From positions 310,001 to 374,000 of the forward strand of contig JASGHI010000003.1 in assembly GCA_049841155.1 (NCBI GenBank): a DNA stretch of 64,000 bases. Reading direction: 5' to 3'. Position 1 is the first letter of the stretch, and each line of letters starts with the position of its first letter. The stretch comes from ZC4RG30 sp049841155 (GTDB lineage Bacteria; Pseudomonadota; Gammaproteobacteria; Steroidobacterales; Steroidobacteraceae). Both the position numbers and the translations under genes were made by a program. Positions 9,700 through 18,772 of this stretch are shown here, piece after piece. The notes under the pieces are model-generated. The model did not search any database, had not been told where the DNA came from, and saw only the letters and a list, made by a program, of their open reading frames with translations.

Positions 9700-10568
9700 G
9701 GCTGCTTACGGGCGGATGTCAATGCGGCGCGGTGCGGTATCGCATATCGGGCGAGGTGCTGTCGCATGTGGTGTGCCACTGCGAGTCGTGCCGACGTACT
9801 ACCGGTGCACTGATGGTGCCCTGGTTCACGGTGCTGCATAGCGCGCTGACTTTGACGCAGGGGCGCCTTGCGGTGCGCAATTCCTCCCCCGGTGTGCGGC
9901 GCGGACGCTGCCTCGCCTGCGGCACGGCGCTGACCTACGAGGCCAGCGATGAAGCGCCGGTGGCCGAACGCACCATCGATGTCACCACGTGTTCTCTCGA
10001 CGAACCCGCGGCCCTCCAGCCCGACGCGCACATCTGGATGGCCGACGGGATTCCCTGGGAGCGGGGCGCGGCGCACCTGCCGCGTTACCCCTTCCTGCGT
10101 GGGCATGGATGGATCGAGCCGGCGCTGCCTCTGGGGCTGCCGGGCATCAGGCTGCGCCAGGTTGCCTATGCGGGCTATCGTGACACGCTGCTGTCGGTAC
10201 GCATGCCGGTGTTCGTCGAAGAACAGAAAGTGCCGGCCGCACTCGAGGAGGACGACCGGGATCCGCACTGCCTGCACCTGCTGGCCCTGCACGATGACCG
10301 TGCCGTGGCTACCGCGCGCCTGGATCTGCAAGGCCAGGGCAGGATCGGCCGGTTGGCCGTGCTGCCTGCTTATCGCGACCAGGGATTGGGGCGTGCGCTG
10401 CTGCTGACTCTGGAGGCGCTGGCGCGGGCCGCCCAGCTGCCCTCGGTGTGGTGCCATGCGCAGCTGGCGGCATTGCCGTTCTACGAAAGGCTGGGGTATC
10501 GGCGCGAGGGAGAGGCCTTTGCGGAGGCGGGCTTGCCGCATGTGCGGCTCAGAAAGTCCTTGAGCTAG
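9696..10568 (+). CDS. Two-domain protein: GFA/CENP-V zinc domain fused to GNAT acetyltransferase
   Basis: 290 residues. Residues 1-130 are a GFA (glutathione-dependent formaldehyde-activating enzyme-like) domain with zinc cysteines 8, 10, 27, 29, 32, 72 and 75 (GGCQCGAVRY, CHCESC, RCLACG). Residues about 148-290 are a GNAT N-acetyltransferase: PVFVEEQKVP, then IGRLAVLPAYRDQGLGRALL with the acetyl-CoA loop RDQGLG, and ALPFYERLGYRREG near the end. Both halves look intact. The ATG at 9696 has no ribosome site, but TAGAAT at 9684-9689 is placed so that transcription could begin at the A of ATG, hence a leaderless message is plausible. Function unknown. Confidence 0.82.
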   Translation: MRLLTGGCQCGAVRYRISGEVLSHVVCHCESCRRTTGALMVPWFTVLHSALTLTQGRLAVRNSSPGVRRGRCLACGTALTYEASDEAPVAERTIDVTTCSLDEPAALQPDAHIWMADGIPWERGAAHLPRYPFLRGHGWIEPALPLGLPGIRLRQVAYAGYRDTLLSVRMPVFVEEQKVPAALEEDDRDPHCLHLLALHDDRAVATARLDLQGQGRIGRLAVLPAYRDQGLGRALLLTLEALARAAQLPSVWCHAQLAALPFYERLGYRREGEAFAEAGLPHVRLRKSLS

Positions 10569-10570
10569 GC

Positions 10571-10604
10571 GTGCGCTGGCAGTCGATGTCTTGTGCGCTG
10601 GCAG
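10571..10604. repeat. 12-bp tandem direct repeat upstream of the TonB receptor
   Basis: GTGCGCTGGCAG occurs at 10571-10582 and again at 10593-10604, a period of 22 bases or about two helical turns. Repeats on one face of the helix are typical of activator sites. It lies 75-105 bases before the receptor start codon. Confidence 0.5.
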
Positions 10605-10620
10605 GCAGAGCTGCGTGCCG

Positions 10621-10634
10621 GCGTCAGTTGACGC
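10621..10634. promoter_or_regulatory. 14-bp palindrome upstream of the TonB receptor
   Basis: GCGTCA-GT-TGACGC has perfect 6-base arms. It contains TTGACG, which could be a -35 box, so binding here could block RNA polymerase. No good -10 box is found at the standard distance. Confidence 0.45.
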
Positions 10635-10676
10635 GACGGTAGCATCGAAGAAGACCAACACACAGGGGGAGCTCTC

Positions 10677-12992
10677 ATGATCACGACATGTCGTGGCCGG
10701 CATCTCTATTGGGGCTTGGCCGCAGCCGCATTGCCATTGCATCCGGCGGCATTTGCCGCGGATGGCGACTCGCTGGCTCTCGAGGAAGTGGTGGTGACCG
10801 CCACGCGCCAGGAGGTGGAGCTGGCGAAGGTGCCGATCAGCCTGGCTGTGTATACCCAGGACACCATGGACCGGCAGAGCGTACGCTCGGTGGAGGATCT
10901 GGCGCGACTGACGCCCGGCATCACCTTCCAGCGCAGCAATGGAGGCAACACACAGGCGACGACGATCTCGATCCGTGGCATCTCTTCGGGGGCCGGCACG
11001 GCGACCGTCGGCGTCTACATCGACGAGACGCCGGTGCAGATCCGGCCCGACAGCCTCAGTTCCAGCAACCCCTATCCGCAGATCTTCGATCTGGAGCGGG
11101 TGGAGATCCTGCGCGGTCCGCAGGGCACGTTGTTCGGCGCGGGTTCGGAAGGTGGTACGGTGCGTTTCATCACGCCCGAGCCCAGTCTGACCCGTTTCGG
11201 CGTCAGCTCCCGCAGCGAGGTGGGCTTTACGCACAATGGAGGCACCGGCTACGAGCTGGGAGGTGCCGTGGGTGGTCCTCTGTTGGAGGACAAGCTGGGC
11301 CTGCGTGTCTCGGGTCATTACCGGCGCAACAGCGGCTGGGTCGACCGAATCAACTGGAACAACAACCAGGTGATCCAGCCCGACTCCAACTGGGACGAGG
11401 TCAAGAGCCTGCGGGGCGCGCTCAAGTGGGCGGTGTCGGATCAGCTGACGCTGACTCCGTCCGTGTACTACCAGGATACGAACATCAACGATTCTTCGGC
11501 CTACTGGGAGGGGTACTCCAACCATGGCAGCAGGCAGTTCATCAGCGCCAATCCGGTGCGTACGCCCACCGGAGATCATTTCACGCTGACAGCCCTCAAG
11601 ACACAGTATGACTTCGAGCGGGTCAGCCTGATTTCCAACACCTCGTGGCTGGACCGTTCCAACGCGAATGTCTACGACGCCTCGACGCTGGACCTGGCGA
11701 CCTTCACCGGCCAGGGCTTTCTGCGGCCGCCGGCGCCGCTGTCGCACTTCATGGCCTGGGGCAATCTGCTGGATACGCAGAAGGTGTTCACGCAGGAGGT
11801 GCGGTTGCAGAACAGCGCCAGGGACGCGCGCCTGAACTGGGTAGTGGGTGCGTTCTACCAGCACACCAAGCAGCATGCCGAATACTTCGTGCACAGCCCG
11901 TATCTGGACGATGTCCTTGCCTATGTCGGTCTTCCGTTCCGCCTCGGGCCTGCGTTCTACAAGGGCGAATACCTGCTGTATTCGGTGGGCGATCTGGTCA
12001 ACAAGGAACTGGCCGGCTTCGTCAATCTGGACTTCAAGCTCACGGACCGGCTGACACTGACCGGCGGCGTGCGCGTGTCGCGCAATCAGTATGATTCGGC
12101 CAGCTTCGGAGCCGGTCCGGTACTGGGGGGCGAGAGCCGCAATTCCGTGAGCTCCACCGAGACTCCGGTGACGCCGAAGCTGGGTGTGTCCTTCCAGGTC
12201 AACGACGGCAACATGCTCTATGCCTCGGTGGCCAAGGGCTATCGCCAGGGTTCTGCCACGGGCCGTGTTTCCAATTCCTGCCAGGCTGATGCCCTGGCAC
12301 TGGGCATAGAACTCGGGCCGCGCCAGATCCTGCCGGACTATGTATGGAGCTACGAGATCGGCTCCAAGAACCGGCTGCTCGATGGCCGGATGAGTCTGGA
12401 TACCAGCGTCTACCAGATCAACTGGAGCCGCATCCAGTCGAGCCTGTTCCTGCCCAACTGCAATGTGCCCATCACGGCCAATTTCGGTGATGCCACCAGC
12501 CGCGGTTTCGACTTCAGCCTGAACTATGCGGCGAGCGCCTCGACGTTGCTGGGGTTGTCGGTGGGCTATTCGGATGCCGACTACACCAGCGATACCCGTG
12601 GTGCGAACAATGTCATCATCCGGCCCAAGGGCGAGCCACTGCCGATCGCGCCGTGGACGGTGGCGGTGTCGGGGCAGCAGACGCTGAATCTCCTGGGGCA
12701 CGAGAGCTATCTGCGGGCGGATTTCCAGTACCGGAGCAAGAACACCACGCCGGTGCCGGTGGGGCTGCCGGCCGTGGATCCGACCATACCGCGCGCACCG
12801 TCCTCGAAGAACCTTGATCTGCGCTGGGGCGTGAAGTTCGGCGAAGGAGCGGATGTGTCGCTGTTCATGGCCAATGCGCTGGACGACGCACCGTCGTACT
12901 CCCGCAACCGGGACAACCAGACCACGTTCAACTATCGCGCAGTGACGGTGAGGCCGCGCACGGTGGGGCTGACCGCGACGTATCGCTACTAG
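10677..12992 (+). CDS. TonB-dependent receptor
   Basis: 771-residue outer-membrane receptor. A signal peptide (about 1-28, ending in PAAFA) is followed by a TonB-box-like EEVVVTATRQ (36-45), a plug domain with SVEDLARLTPGITF and FDLERVEILRGPQGTLFGAG, then the beta barrel ending in the aromatic C-terminus TYRY. GGTVRFITPEPSL is the form common in receptors of sphingomonads and steroid- or xenobiotic-degrading proteobacteria. The AGGGGGAGCTC stretch before ATG gives a ribosome site. Neighbouring FAH hydrolase and fatty-acid genes suggest import of a small organic molecule, but the ligand cannot be read. Confidence 0.93.
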   Translation: MITTCRGRHLYWGLAAAALPLHPAAFAADGDSLALEEVVVTATRQEVELAKVPISLAVYTQDTMDRQSVRSVEDLARLTPGITFQRSNGGNTQATTISIRGISSGAGTATVGVYIDETPVQIRPDSLSSSNPYPQIFDLERVEILRGPQGTLFGAGSEGGTVRFITPEPSLTRFGVSSRSEVGFTHNGGTGYELGGAVGGPLLEDKLGLRVSGHYRRNSGWVDRINWNNNQVIQPDSNWDEVKSLRGALKWAVSDQLTLTPSVYYQDTNINDSSAYWEGYSNHGSRQFISANPVRTPTGDHFTLTALKTQYDFERVSLISNTSWLDRSNANVYDASTLDLATFTGQGFLRPPAPLSHFMAWGNLLDTQKVFTQEVRLQNSARDARLNWVVGAFYQHTKQHAEYFVHSPYLDDVLAYVGLPFRLGPAFYKGEYLLYSVGDLVNKELAGFVNLDFKLTDRLTLTGGVRVSRNQYDSASFGAGPVLGGESRNSVSSTETPVTPKLGVSFQVNDGNMLYASVAKGYRQGSATGRVSNSCQADALALGIELGPRQILPDYVWSYEIGSKNRLLDGRMSLDTSVYQINWSRIQSSLFLPNCNVPITANFGDATSRGFDFSLNYAASASTLLGLSVGYSDADYTSDTRGANNVIIRPKGEPLPIAPWTVAVSGQQTLNLLGHESYLRADFQYRSKNTTPVPVGLPAVDPTIPRAPSSKNLDLRWGVKFGEGADVSLFMANALDDAPSYSRNRDNQTTFNYRAVTVRPRTVGLTATYRY

Positions 12993-13143
12993 CAAAAAAA
13001 AACGACTGTGCGGCCGAAGCCGGCCGGGGTTACCCGCCTCGTAGCGAACGAAAAGCGCGTGGCGGGTCCTGCCGGTGTTCCGCTATCCTGGCCAGCAATG
13101 CTTGCGCCTGCCGCGTCGTGGCGATTCCCGAGCCGAGGTTTCC

Positions 13144-13998
13144 ATGAAGTTGTGTCGTTTTGGTGCCGTGGGCAACGAAATTCCCGCGATGATCGATGCC
13201 CAAGGCAACTTGAGAAGTCTTGCGGGCGTCATCAAGGATGTGGGAGCCGAAGTGCTGTCTCCGCAAGGGCTGCGGTCACTGGCTGAGCTGGACCCTCAGA
13301 CGCTTCCCTTGGTGAAAGGCTCGCCACGGTACGGCGTTCCCTTCACGGGAATCGGGAAATACGTCTGCATAGGCCTCAACTATGTCGACCACGCGAAAGA
13401 GGCGGGTCTGCCGATTCCGACTGAGCCGGTGGTATTTCTCAAGGCCACGACGGCGATATGCGGGCCTGACGATGGAATCGTTCCCCCGGTCGGCGCGACG
13501 AAGCTCGATTGGGAGGTGGAACTGGCCATTGTCATTGGCTCCCGGGCGTCCAATGTGCCGCAGGAGCAGGCATTGGACTATGTCGCAGGCTATTGCTTGG
13601 CGAATGATGTTTCCGAGCGGGCCTTCCAGACGCAGTCGACCCAGTGGGACAAGGGCAAGGGCTGCGACACGTTCGGCCCCCTTGGTCCATGGTTTGTCAC
13701 CAAGGACGAAATCCCCGATCCGCAGAAGCTCAATCTGTGGCTCGATGTGAATGGCCGCCGCATGCAGAGTGGCAATACCAGCACCATGATCTTCGGTGTG
13801 CAGACGATTGTGTCCTATCTGAGCCGCTATATGACCCTCATGCCGGGTGATGTGATTGCGACGGGCACGCCGCCGGGTGTCGGCATGGGGGTCAAGCCGG
13901 AGCCTGTCTATCTTCAGGTGGGCGATGTGGTTGAGCTGGGTATCGACGGGCTCGGCACACAGAGGCAAGCAGTCATCGATCGCAGCACGCTCAAGTGA
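13144..13998 (+). CDS. Fumarylacetoacetate hydrolase family protein
   Basis: 284 residues of the longer FAH type (ureidoglycolate lyase / acylpyruvase-like). An N-terminal domain (1-65) precedes the catalytic fold: YVCIGLNYVDHAKEAGLPIP (75-94), PVVFLKATTAICGP, the metal-site block KLDWEVELAIVIG, CLANDVSERAFQ and GDVIATGTPPGVGMG. The ATG at 13144 has GAGG seven bases upstream and gives the family start MKLCRFG. It follows the TonB receptor and precedes a luciferase-domain protein; the hydrolase plus receptor suggest catabolism of an imported compound. Confidence 0.9.
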   Translation: MKLCRFGAVGNEIPAMIDAQGNLRSLAGVIKDVGAEVLSPQGLRSLAELDPQTLPLVKGSPRYGVPFTGIGKYVCIGLNYVDHAKEAGLPIPTEPVVFLKATTAICGPDDGIVPPVGATKLDWEVELAIVIGSRASNVPQEQALDYVAGYCLANDVSERAFQTQSTQWDKGKGCDTFGPLGPWFVTKDEIPDPQKLNLWLDVNGRRMQSGNTSTMIFGVQTIVSYLSRYMTLMPGDVIATGTPPGVGMGVKPEPVYLQVGDVVELGIDGLGTQRQAVIDRSTLK

Positions 13999-14007
13999 GG
14001 ATCGGCC

Positions 14008-14724
14008 ATGCTCACAGCAATCCTCGTCCTCATCATTATCGCGTTGGGCGCTGCCGCCTATTGGGCGCGCCGTGATTTTTGTGCCTGGATCGCCCTGGGC
14101 AAGGGCGGATTGCCGGGGAATCTGCGGGGTTGGCTGACCATGACCCGGTTTCGCTTGATGAAGATCAATCCCACCGATACATCACCACTGGCCGGCGAGA
14201 TCGGCGGGCCGGCTGATGCCGCTTATCTCGACCGGTTGCTCGAACGAAACGGCCCTCGCCCGACAATTGCGCCGTGGCCCATTCCCCATCGCCAGTGCGA
14301 CCAGTTCATGGCAACCGGAATTCGACGCAAGCTCGATATGCTGTTTGACGATGCAGTGTCGAAAAACGCGGCGCTGGTGCATTACAAACAAAGCTACTTC
14401 GAGAAGCACAGTGATGCCATCACACTCTGCCACCCCGAGTGCGGGCATGCCGATGCGCGGTTCGGCCAGGGTGAATGTGCCCATATCCACCCTCGGGATG
14501 GGTCCATGCACATGATATTCAGTGCCAGTGATGCCAGAAAGGTCCTGGAAGCCGGCTGGGGCGAATTCCATCCTCTCTCGGGGGCAATACCTTTGCTGCC
14601 CAGCACCTACCTCTATGTCTATCCGCCGCGCGACGAGATCGAGCTGGGTGTGGTTGGGCAATTGCTTGATGCCTCAATTGCCCATATGGCGAAGAGCCAG
14701 GCTGGCCAGGTTGCCGCTGGCTAG
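14008..14724 (+). CDS. DUF5519/luciferase-domain membrane-anchored protein
   Basis: 238 residues. One N-terminal membrane helix (about 2-20) anchors a soluble domain with ECAHIHPRDGSMHMIFSASD (about 152-171) and EAGWGEFHPLSG, the pattern found in proteins annotated as luciferase domain-containing (DUF5519). Real light production is not implied. GAGGATCGGCC precedes the ATG. Ten bases after the FAH gene, so probably cotranscribed. Its stop overlaps that of the convergent ligase gene. Confidence 0.72.
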   Translation: MLTAILVLIIIALGAAAYWARRDFCAWIALGKGGLPGNLRGWLTMTRFRLMKINPTDTSPLAGEIGGPADAAYLDRLLERNGPRPTIAPWPIPHRQCDQFMATGIRRKLDMLFDDAVSKNAALVHYKQSYFEKHSDAITLCHPECGHADARFGQGECAHIHPRDGSMHMIFSASDARKVLEAGWGEFHPLSGAIPLLPSTYLYVYPPRDEIELGVVGQLLDASIAHMAKSQAGQVAAG

Positions 14725-16289
14725 GACAGTGCGCGCTTGAGGATCTTGCCGGTGGCGGTCATCGGTAAGGTTTCGACGATCTCGACGATGCGTGGGTACT
14801 TGTAGGCTGCCATCTGTTCCTTGCTCCACGCGACCAGCTCCTGCGGGGTAATCCTGGCGCCCGGCTTGAGGATGACGAACGCCTTGATTTCCTCGCCGTG
14901 GCTCTCGTGCGGGATGCCGATCACGGCGGTCAGCGAGACGGCCGGGTGGGTGAGCAGGACCTCTTCGATCTCGCGGGGATACACGTTGAAGCCGCCGCGG
15001 ATGATCATGTCCTTGGACCGGTCGACGATGTAGAACCAGCCGTCGGCGTCCCTGCGCGCCAGGTCTCCGGAACGCAGCCAGCCCTCGGAATTGATCGCCT
15101 CGGCGGTCGCAGCAGCCCGCTGGTAGTAACCCTTCATGACGTTGTGGCCACGGATTGCGATCTCGCCCACGCTGTCCGGGTTGGAGCCTTCGATGTCGCT
15201 CCACGATGCGGGATCGATGAGCTTCATCTCGACCCCGGGGATCGCGGTGCCAATGGAACCGATCCGCACCGGCTGCCCGCGCCTTCTGAAGGAGGCCACC
15301 GGCGAGGTCTCCGACAGGCCGTAGCCCTCGAGAATCGTGATGCCGAAGCATTTCTTGAATTCGCGGTACACCTCGGCCGGCAGCGCAGCGCCGCCGGAGA
15401 CCGCGGTGCGCAGGTTCCTGGCCAGCGTGGCGACATCGATGTTCCGGTCGAGCGCACCGAGCAGGCTCCAGTACATCGTCGGGACGCCGGCGAAGAAGGT
15501 CACACTTTCCTTGATCATCAGTCCCAGTGCCTGGCGCGCCTCGAACCGCGGCAGCATGACGATGGTGCCGCCATAGGCGAAGCCGCTGTTCTGGATCACG
15601 GTCTGGCCGAAGGAGTGGAACAGCGGCAGGACGCACAGGTAGGTATCCGGGTTCTCGGCGTCGGCACCGAACAGGTCGGCGCTGGCCTGGGCGTTGTCAC
15701 GCATGTTGCGGTGCCTCAGCTCGGCACCCTTCGCCTGCCCGGTCGTACCGGAGGTGTAGAGGATGACCGCGGTATCGTCCTCGTCGGTGGTGACCATGTC
15801 GAACGTCGGCGCCTGGCTGAGCATCGCGCGGCCCATGGTCTCTATGCCCTCGATCGCCGATTCGGCCCTCGGGTCGGCGGTGATCATGAAGAAGTGTTCA
15901 CAGCCCGGGGCCTTCTGGAAACCGGAGAAGCCCTCGTTGCCGATGGGCAGCTCGGGTGTGCCCTGAAAACAGAAGTAGGCTTTGGCGTCAGAGTCGGCCA
16001 GGTGGTAGGCGACCTCGCGGCCTTTCAGGAGCACGTTCAGTGGCACCACGGTGGCGCCGGCCTTGAGGATGCCGTAGTAGACGATTGGGAAATAGGGCAG
16101 GTTGGGGCAGCTCAATGCGACCTTGTCGCCGAGCTGGACGCCGCGCGAGACCAGCAGGTTGGCGATCTGGTTGGCCGCGCCGTTGACTTGTGCGTAGTTC
16201 AGGCGCGTGTCGCCGAGCAGGATCGCGGTTCGCCCCGAGTATTTCGCGGTGGTATCTTCGAGCAGACTGGCCAGGTTGTAGGAGGCCAT
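14721..16289 (-). CDS. Long-chain fatty-acid--CoA ligase (AMP-binding)
   Basis: 522 residues of the ANL superfamily. The P-loop-like motif ILYTSGTTGQAKGAEL lies near 176-191, GYGLSETSP (A5) near 319, SGDLARRDADGWFYIVDRSKDMIIRGG (two segments of motif A7/A8) near 405, and the catalytic lysine in PMTATGKILKR near the C-terminus. It activates a fatty acid as acyl-AMP and then acyl-CoA, feeding the beta-oxidation genes that are divergently transcribed next door. The wording of many blocks (LSCPNLPYFPIVYYGILKAG, PLNVLLKGREVAYHLADSDA) is what I associate with actinobacterial ligases, so transfer is possible. Confidence 0.92.
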   Translation of the reverse strand: MASYNLASLLEDTTAKYSGRTAILLGDTRLNYAQVNGAANQIANLLVSRGVQLGDKVALSCPNLPYFPIVYYGILKAGATVVPLNVLLKGREVAYHLADSDAKAYFCFQGTPELPIGNEGFSGFQKAPGCEHFFMITADPRAESAIEGIETMGRAMLSQAPTFDMVTTDEDDTAVILYTSGTTGQAKGAELRHRNMRDNAQASADLFGADAENPDTYLCVLPLFHSFGQTVIQNSGFAYGGTIVMLPRFEARQALGLMIKESVTFFAGVPTMYWSLLGALDRNIDVATLARNLRTAVSGGAALPAEVYREFKKCFGITILEGYGLSETSPVASFRRRGQPVRIGSIGTAIPGVEMKLIDPASWSDIEGSNPDSVGEIAIRGHNVMKGYYQRAAATAEAINSEGWLRSGDLARRDADGWFYIVDRSKDMIIRGGFNVYPREIEEVLLTHPAVSLTAVIGIPHESHGEEIKAFVILKPGARITPQELVAWSKEQMAAYKYPRIVEIVETLPMTATGKILKRALS

Positions 16290-16376
16290 CGTGTTTTCTC
16301 CAAACTGGCAGGAAGGGTGTTTGGAAGTACTATCCGTTCACTTCTGACCTTAATTCAATACAGTACTCTGAAAGAC

Positions 16377-18749
16377 ATGCCTCAGAAATTACTTGTACGA
16401 CGTGCCGCGGTTCTGGGTGCAGGCGTGATGGGCGCGCAGATTGCCGCCCACCTGACCAATGCCGGGGTGGATACCGTGCTGTTCGATCTTGCTGCCAGGG
16501 AAGGCCCTGCCGACGGCATAGTGCTCAAGGCCATCGGGGGCCTGGGCAAGCTCAGCCCGGCGCCACTGGCCAGCAGATTGCTTGCAGAGGCAATCGTCCC
16601 TGCCAACTACGATACGGGCCTTGCGCTGTTGAAGGGTTGCGACCTCATCATCGAGGCCATCGCCGAGCGGCTGGACTGGAAGCAGGATCTCTACCGGAAG
16701 ATCGCCGCGTTCGTGCCCACGAACGCCGTGCTTGCCAGCAATACCTCCGGGCTGGGAATAAATGCCCTGGCGGATGTCCTACCGGAAGAGCTGCGTCACC
16801 GCTTCTGCGGTGTGCATTTCTTCAACCCGCCGCGCTACATGCACCTGGCTGAACTGATTCCAGCCAAGACGACTGACCAGGCAGTGCTGGAGGGGTTGGA
16901 AACCTTCCTGACCACGACGCTGGGCAAGGGCGTGGTCCGTGCCAAGGACACGCCGAATTTCATAGGCAACCGCATCGGCGTGTTCTCGATTCTGGCCACC
17001 GCTCATCACACGGGCAAATCCGGCCTCGGCTTCGATGAGGTGGATGCGGTCACCGGCCCTTTGATCGGCCGGCCGAAGTCGGCAACCTACCGCACTGCGG
17101 ACGTGGTCGGTCTGGACACGATGGCCCATGTCATCAAGACCATGGCCGACACCCTCTCGGATGATCCCTGGCACCAGTATTTCAAGTCGCCGCAGTGGCT
17201 GGAGGCGCTGATCGCCAAGGGCGCGCTGGGCCAGAAGACCGGCGTGGGCATCTTCCGCAAGACGGGCAAGGAGATCGCAGTACTGGATCTGGAGAAGCAG
17301 GACTACCGTGCGGCGGATCGCGCTGCGGCGCCGGAGGTCGTCGAAATCCTCAAGACGAAGAACCCCGTTGAAAAGTTCGCCAGGCTGCGCGAGAGCCGGC
17401 ACCCGCAGGCGCAGTTCCTGTGGGCCATATTCCGCGACCTGTTTCACTACAGCGCCTATCACCTGGCCGAGATTGCCGAGACTGCGCGCGATGTGGACCT
17501 GGCGATCCGCTGGGGCTATGGCTGGAATCTCGGCCCGTTCGAGACCTGGCAGGCTGCCGGATGGAAGCAGGTGGCGCAGTGGATCGCCGACGACATCGCT
17601 GCCGGCAAGGCGATGAGCGGTGCGCCGCTGCCGGATTGGGTGTTCGACGGCCGCGACGGTGTGCACACTGCCGAGGGCAGCTACAGCCCGGCAAAGAACG
17701 CCCAGCTGCCACGCTCTTCACTGCCGGTCTACCGGCGCCAGCGCTTCCCCGATCCGCTGCTGGGCGAATCGTTTGCGCAAGGCGAAACCGTGTTCGAGAA
17801 CCAGGGTCTCCGTCTGTGGACGGACGGTGACGACATCGGTGTGGTGAGCTTCAAGACCAAGATGCACACCGTCTCCGACGCAGTGCTTGAGGGTCTGCAG
17901 GAGGCCATCTCGATCTGCGAACGCCAGTTCAAGGGCATGGTGCTGTGGCAGCCGAAGGAGCCGTTCTCCGCCGGCGCCGATCTCGCGGGGGCGCTGGATC
18001 TGCTGCAGACCGGCAAGATCGACGCGTTCGAAGCCATGATCGCGAGCTTCCAGACGACCAGCCAGCGCATCAAGTATGCGCTGGTACCGGTGGTGGCCGC
18101 GGTGCGTGGACTGGCGCTGGGGGGTGGCTGCGAGTTCCAGATGCACAGCGCCCGCACCGTCGCTCATCTGGAAAGCTACATTGGCCTGGTCGAGGCCGGG
18201 GTCGGATTGTTGCCGGCTGGAGGCGGGCTCAAGGAAATTGCCGTGCGCGCTTCGCAGGCGGCCGGTCCTGGTGGCGACGTGTTCCCCGAGTTGAAGAAGA
18301 TCTTCGAGACCGTGGCGATGGCCAAGGTCTCGGGTTCGGCACTGGAAGCCCGGGAACTCGGCCTGCTGCGCGCGGCTGACAAGATCGCCTTCAATGCGCA
18401 GGAGTTGCTGTATATCGCGAGAACTGAAGCCTCGGCGCTGGCTGAAACCGGCTACCGTCCGCCCTTGCCCGCGCGCCATATCCAGGTCGCTGGCGATGTC
18501 GGCATCGCCACCTTCCGCATGATGCTTGTGAACATGCTGGAAGGCTGCTTCATCAGTGCCTATGACAACGAGATCGCCACCCGCATCGCCACAGTGCTGT
18601 GTGGCGGCGAGGTGGATCGCGGTTCCATCGTCGATGAGGAGTGGCTGCTCAGGCTGGAGCGCCGGCACTTCATGGAACTGGCGCAGCAGGACAAGACACA
18701 GGCGCGCATCGCGCACACGCTCAAGACCGGCAAGCCGCTGCGCAACTGA
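16377..18749 (+). CDS. 3-hydroxyacyl-CoA dehydrogenase / enoyl-CoA hydratase fusion (FadN-type)
   Basis: 790 residues. Domain order is dehydrogenase first and hydratase last, unlike Escherichia coli FadB and like Bacillus FadN. N-terminal NAD fold: AAVLGAGVMGAQIAAHLTNA (10-29); FCGVHFFNPPRYMHLAELIP near 143; helical dehydrogenase C-domain with TPNFIGNRIG; then the crotonase domain with PFSAGADLAGAL (about 530) and AVRGLALGGGCEFQMHSART, GLVEAGVGLLPAGGG. The frame is open far upstream on the complement of the ligase, but ATG 16377 gives the family start MPQKLLVRRAAVLGAG. Carries out two consecutive beta-oxidation steps; thiolase follows 23 bases later. Confidence 0.93.
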   Translation: MPQKLLVRRAAVLGAGVMGAQIAAHLTNAGVDTVLFDLAAREGPADGIVLKAIGGLGKLSPAPLASRLLAEAIVPANYDTGLALLKGCDLIIEAIAERLDWKQDLYRKIAAFVPTNAVLASNTSGLGINALADVLPEELRHRFCGVHFFNPPRYMHLAELIPAKTTDQAVLEGLETFLTTTLGKGVVRAKDTPNFIGNRIGVFSILATAHHTGKSGLGFDEVDAVTGPLIGRPKSATYRTADVVGLDTMAHVIKTMADTLSDDPWHQYFKSPQWLEALIAKGALGQKTGVGIFRKTGKEIAVLDLEKQDYRAADRAAAPEVVEILKTKNPVEKFARLRESRHPQAQFLWAIFRDLFHYSAYHLAEIAETARDVDLAIRWGYGWNLGPFETWQAAGWKQVAQWIADDIAAGKAMSGAPLPDWVFDGRDGVHTAEGSYSPAKNAQLPRSSLPVYRRQRFPDPLLGESFAQGETVFENQGLRLWTDGDDIGVVSFKTKMHTVSDAVLEGLQEAISICERQFKGMVLWQPKEPFSAGADLAGALDLLQTGKIDAFEAMIASFQTTSQRIKYALVPVVAAVRGLALGGGCEFQMHSARTVAHLESYIGLVEAGVGLLPAGGGLKEIAVRASQAAGPGGDVFPELKKIFETVAMAKVSGSALEARELGLLRAADKIAFNAQELLYIARTEASALAETGYRPPLPARHIQVAGDVGIATFRMMLVNMLEGCFISAYDNEIATRIATVLCGGEVDRGSIVDEEWLLRLERRHFMELAQQDKTQARIAHTLKTGKPLRN

Positions 18750-18772
18750 CCGACGACACAGGATCCCTCATC

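Noticed and set aside
9261..12995. Minus-strand open frame of over 1200 codons opposite the TonB receptor and the GFA-GNAT gene
   Set aside because: High-GC antisense shadow: low-complexity Arg/His/Gln/Ala-rich translation, no domain, and it overlaps clear genes in full.
16326..16367. Two AGTACT palindromes between the ligase and FadN-type genes
   Set aside because: Only six bases each, 36 bases apart; possibly an operator for a fatty-acid regulator but too short to claim.
14898..16376. Upstream extension of the FadN-type gene by nearly 500 codons
   Set aside because: The extension lies exactly antisense to the acyl-CoA ligase and has no domain; the family start is at 16377.
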